This document shows, in pieces, positions 63,201-64,000 of a stretch of DNA of 64,000 bases. The DNA is from JBNRMR01 sp050942895 (GTDB lineage: Bacteria; Bacillota; Clostridia; Christensenellales; UBA1750), in contig JBMNOE010000012.1 in NCBI GenBank assembly GCA_050942895.1, positions 1-64,000 of the forward strand, in the 5' to 3' direction. The position numbers and the translations under genes were made by a program. Every line of letters starts with the position of its first letter. The first letter of the stretch is position 1. Under the pieces are notes generated by a model that worked only from the letters and a program-made list of their open reading frames with translations, was not told the DNA's origin and made no database searches.

Positions 63201-64000
63201 CACTATGTGCTGGGCAAGAACATCCAAGCACTTCATCGGCGGGCGGGAACGCTCCATGCCTCCTTCAAGGGCCGCCGCTGCTGTCATCCCGCAGAAAAGG
63301 CCCTCGCCTGCCGTCCTTGGAAACATGGCCATAAAGCTGGTCTTTCCCGGGCTGTGGCCCGCCCTTCCCAGCCTTTGCATGGCCGAGGAAACCGCAGACG
63401 GGAACCCCACCTGCACCACCAGGTCGATTTCGCCCACGTCGATGCCCAGCTCCATGGAGGAGGTGGCGCACATCACCCGCAGTTGGCCGCTTTTTAGCTG
63501 CTGTTCGGCCTCCAGCCGCTGCTCTTTCGACACGCAGCCATGGTGGGTTCTGGCGAAGTTCTCCCCCGCCAGCGAATTTATCAGATGGGCCAGCCTTTCC
63601 GCCTGCTGCCTTCCCTCAGCAAATACCAGAACCGTCCTTGCGCTCAGGCATTTTTCCACAATGCAGCGGGCGATCTCCGGCCAGATTGTGCCCTCGGGCA
63701 ATGTCCGCATGTCCTCCAGAGGGCTTTCAACGCTGATGCGGGCGTTCTTTTTTATATTCGGAGCGATTATCTGCGCCCGCTTACCAGGTGAAAAATATTC
63801 CGCCGCCGTTTCAAGGGGGTCTATCGTGGCCGAAAGGCCGATTCGCTGGGGCTTTCTCCCGCTGCTCTTTTGACATATCTCATCCAAACGAGCCAGCGAG
63901 AGCATCAGATGGGCGCCCCTCTTTGAGTTTATCACCGCGTGCAGCTCGTCCAATATCACTGCCTGAGCGCGGGAAAGCATCTGCCTGCCCCTTTGGCTCG
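60291..64000 (-). CDS. Lhr-like DEAD/DEAH helicase (5' end outside window)
   Basis: The frame is open to the right edge (SQRGRQMLSRAQAVILDELH), so the N-terminal Walker A and motif Ia are outside. Seen are the DELH Walker B box, SATIDPLE (motif III), VFAEGRQQAERLAHLI, motif VI MQRLGRAGHSPG and the long winged-helix plus Lhr C-terminal region (residues about 350-1235), with RVRRGYFVKGLSGAQF near the end. Lhr proteins are large ATP-dependent DNA helicases in repair. More than 1235 residues are visible and no frame break was seen. Confidence 0.88.
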   Translation of the reverse strand, partial: SQRGRQMLSRAQAVILDELHAVINSKRGAHLMLSLARLDEICQKSSGRKPQRIGLSATIDPLETAAEYFSPGKRAQIIAPNIKKNARISVESPLEDMRTLPEGTIWPEIARCIVEKCLSARTVLVFAEGRQQAERLAHLINSLAGENFARTHHGCVSKEQRLEAEQQLKSGQLRVMCATSSMELGIDVGEIDLVVQVGFPSAVSSAMQRLGRAGHSPGKTSFMAMFPRTAGEGLFCGMTAAAALEGGMERSRPPMKCLDVLAQHIVSMAAVEPLTVDGILRTAHHAYNFMDITKKEVEAVLRMLAGDYEHELDHPVRPRVLYDRISGSVAGDNYSRMLAVSAGGTIPDRGWYAVRLLDGTRLGELDEEFVYESRVGDKFLLGAFAWRITQINRDSVTVVQTDPAGARPPFWRGDSMGRSYQTGLTFGKYMRGLMQASEAGDLKGGLKAMRMDDYAAENARRFVERQISAAGCMYDDKTILIEHFTDHTGSSQMMIHSIFGRRVNAGLSMLLQEAAKRATGMDVYCFEDDDGILLYPYGSEGRLPFGLLKGLSPQSARVLLEALLPSSPLFNMAFRYNAARALMMGARKGGRQPLWVQRLRGAQALDNAVMQRDHPLMEETRRECLEDYWDIPAIEEVLWDIRSGKIRVREMSLPEPSPMSLTLRRQVEMFMIYDFYPTTSNVHRAVDMDLENMEMIAPGKEQLEMVSERRITPKDMARLHSLLMAEGDMVAGEIDAPHEWFEDLAQQSRLVYIEPGLWICKEQEEQYGDALSGGKDALVRIIRRCLRYRGPQDKGSLSERYFLPEDICEAVLLGLAKSAEAVFHEPQGLYYHAQLYGKAQRETVFFRRQQAKTQPPERFAAFICGRAQFAGGASDQLSQAVQSLLDMPLPLDWWESFVLPARVSGYRPAMLDELLSRGEIFWWINPGEKATVSFHSQGQIDWALIPPGAEGLSGDEKAIADALGQRGASFAQSLSYSISGRPPLDALLSLAEKGIAHADSFQPVRQLLMKEKLKLHTPRARARSRVMAAMAGRWELCRPLLPENQEDEIERAFERYGILCRESCGELRWPSALEILRRWEYTGRVRRGYFVKGLSGAQFIRAQDYDGVVLALERPREELIWLSAADPFQPWGRIIPHSEGKSFICLPSTSVAIKEGAPVAVMERQGSVFRELCYDPKVMEEALKEFALAFQQKRIFPDTDRITVKTYSEKAEKALGMAGFTKQMLDYVLWRKSFI

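Overview
The window looks like a chromosomal segment of a spore-forming member of the Clostridia (Bacillota). Supporting signs are clostridial-type AGGAGG ribosome binding sites, a NfeD/FloA pair, a DUF3794-like coat protein, and a wrecked conjugative element of the Tn1549/CTn type that carries the clostridial CD11xx gene set. No rRNA, tRNA or CRISPR array was recognised.

Region 1 (about 0.9-33.2 kb) is a decayed integrative conjugative element. Its plus strand holds broken remains of a conjugation machine in the usual order: VirD4/TraG, Maff2, VirB6/TrbL, VirB4, class B sortase, CHAP-type CD1108 protein. At the right end come a small ICE protein, a sigma factor, a MazF/PemK toxin, a zinc-finger protein, a winged-helix protein, TnpW and a large serine recombinase. 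Almost every one carries frameshifts, stops or deletions, and no relaxase, primase or topoisomerase is visible. The element appears to sit inside another serine recombinase gene: the N-terminal end of such a gene lies just right of it and a C-terminal piece just left of it, both on the minus strand.

Region 2 is the cargo of that element, all on the minus strand and placed between the conjugation remnants. Four regulators are fused to ligand-binding or enzyme-like domains: MerR with a 531-residue front part joined to a cysteine-peptidase-like domain, AraC-VOC, AraC-GyrI-like and MerR-VOC. A tightly packed 12 kb gene train (26.2 to 14.3 kb) starts with a Cro/CI-type regulator. It encodes a methyltransferase, a kinase-Nudix fusion, a nucleotidyltransferase-kinase fusion, a Nudix hydrolase, a pyrophosphatase-like protein, a TIGR04076-GNAT fusion, a GNAT-ParB-like-M29-like fusion, an S66-APH chimera, a P-loop kinase-GrpB fusion, two unknowns and two VOC proteins. 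Nearly every junction is an ATGA-type overlap. This array of small-molecule-modifying enzymes, rich in fusions, is the most unusual part of the window. A broken zinc-hook ATPase plus winged-helix partner (26.3-29.0 kb) resembles a defence module.

Region 3 (33.4-35.2 kb) is a short AT-rich stretch with a dead DUF1508 gene, an intact 72-residue helical protein and small unidentified pieces.

Region 4 (35.3-64 kb) is ordinary, mostly intact chromosome. It holds a sugar cluster (rhamnose/fucose-type mutarotase, UroD-family protein, GH29 fucosidase, membrane protein), a GH42 beta-galactosidase behind 77-bp tandem repeats, and a FucO-like lactaldehyde reductase. It continues with an FMN reductase, a Cys/Pro-rich coat-like protein, several GNATs, an M23 peptidase, a ThuA-Nudix-GH2-like operon, a NfeD-FloA-membrane protein-LytTR operon, a candidate small RNA, an ABC ATPase without a permease, a Na/Pi transporter-like protein with an altered QSSS motif, a LysM protein, a 2H phosphoesterase and an Lhr-like helicase running off the right edge.
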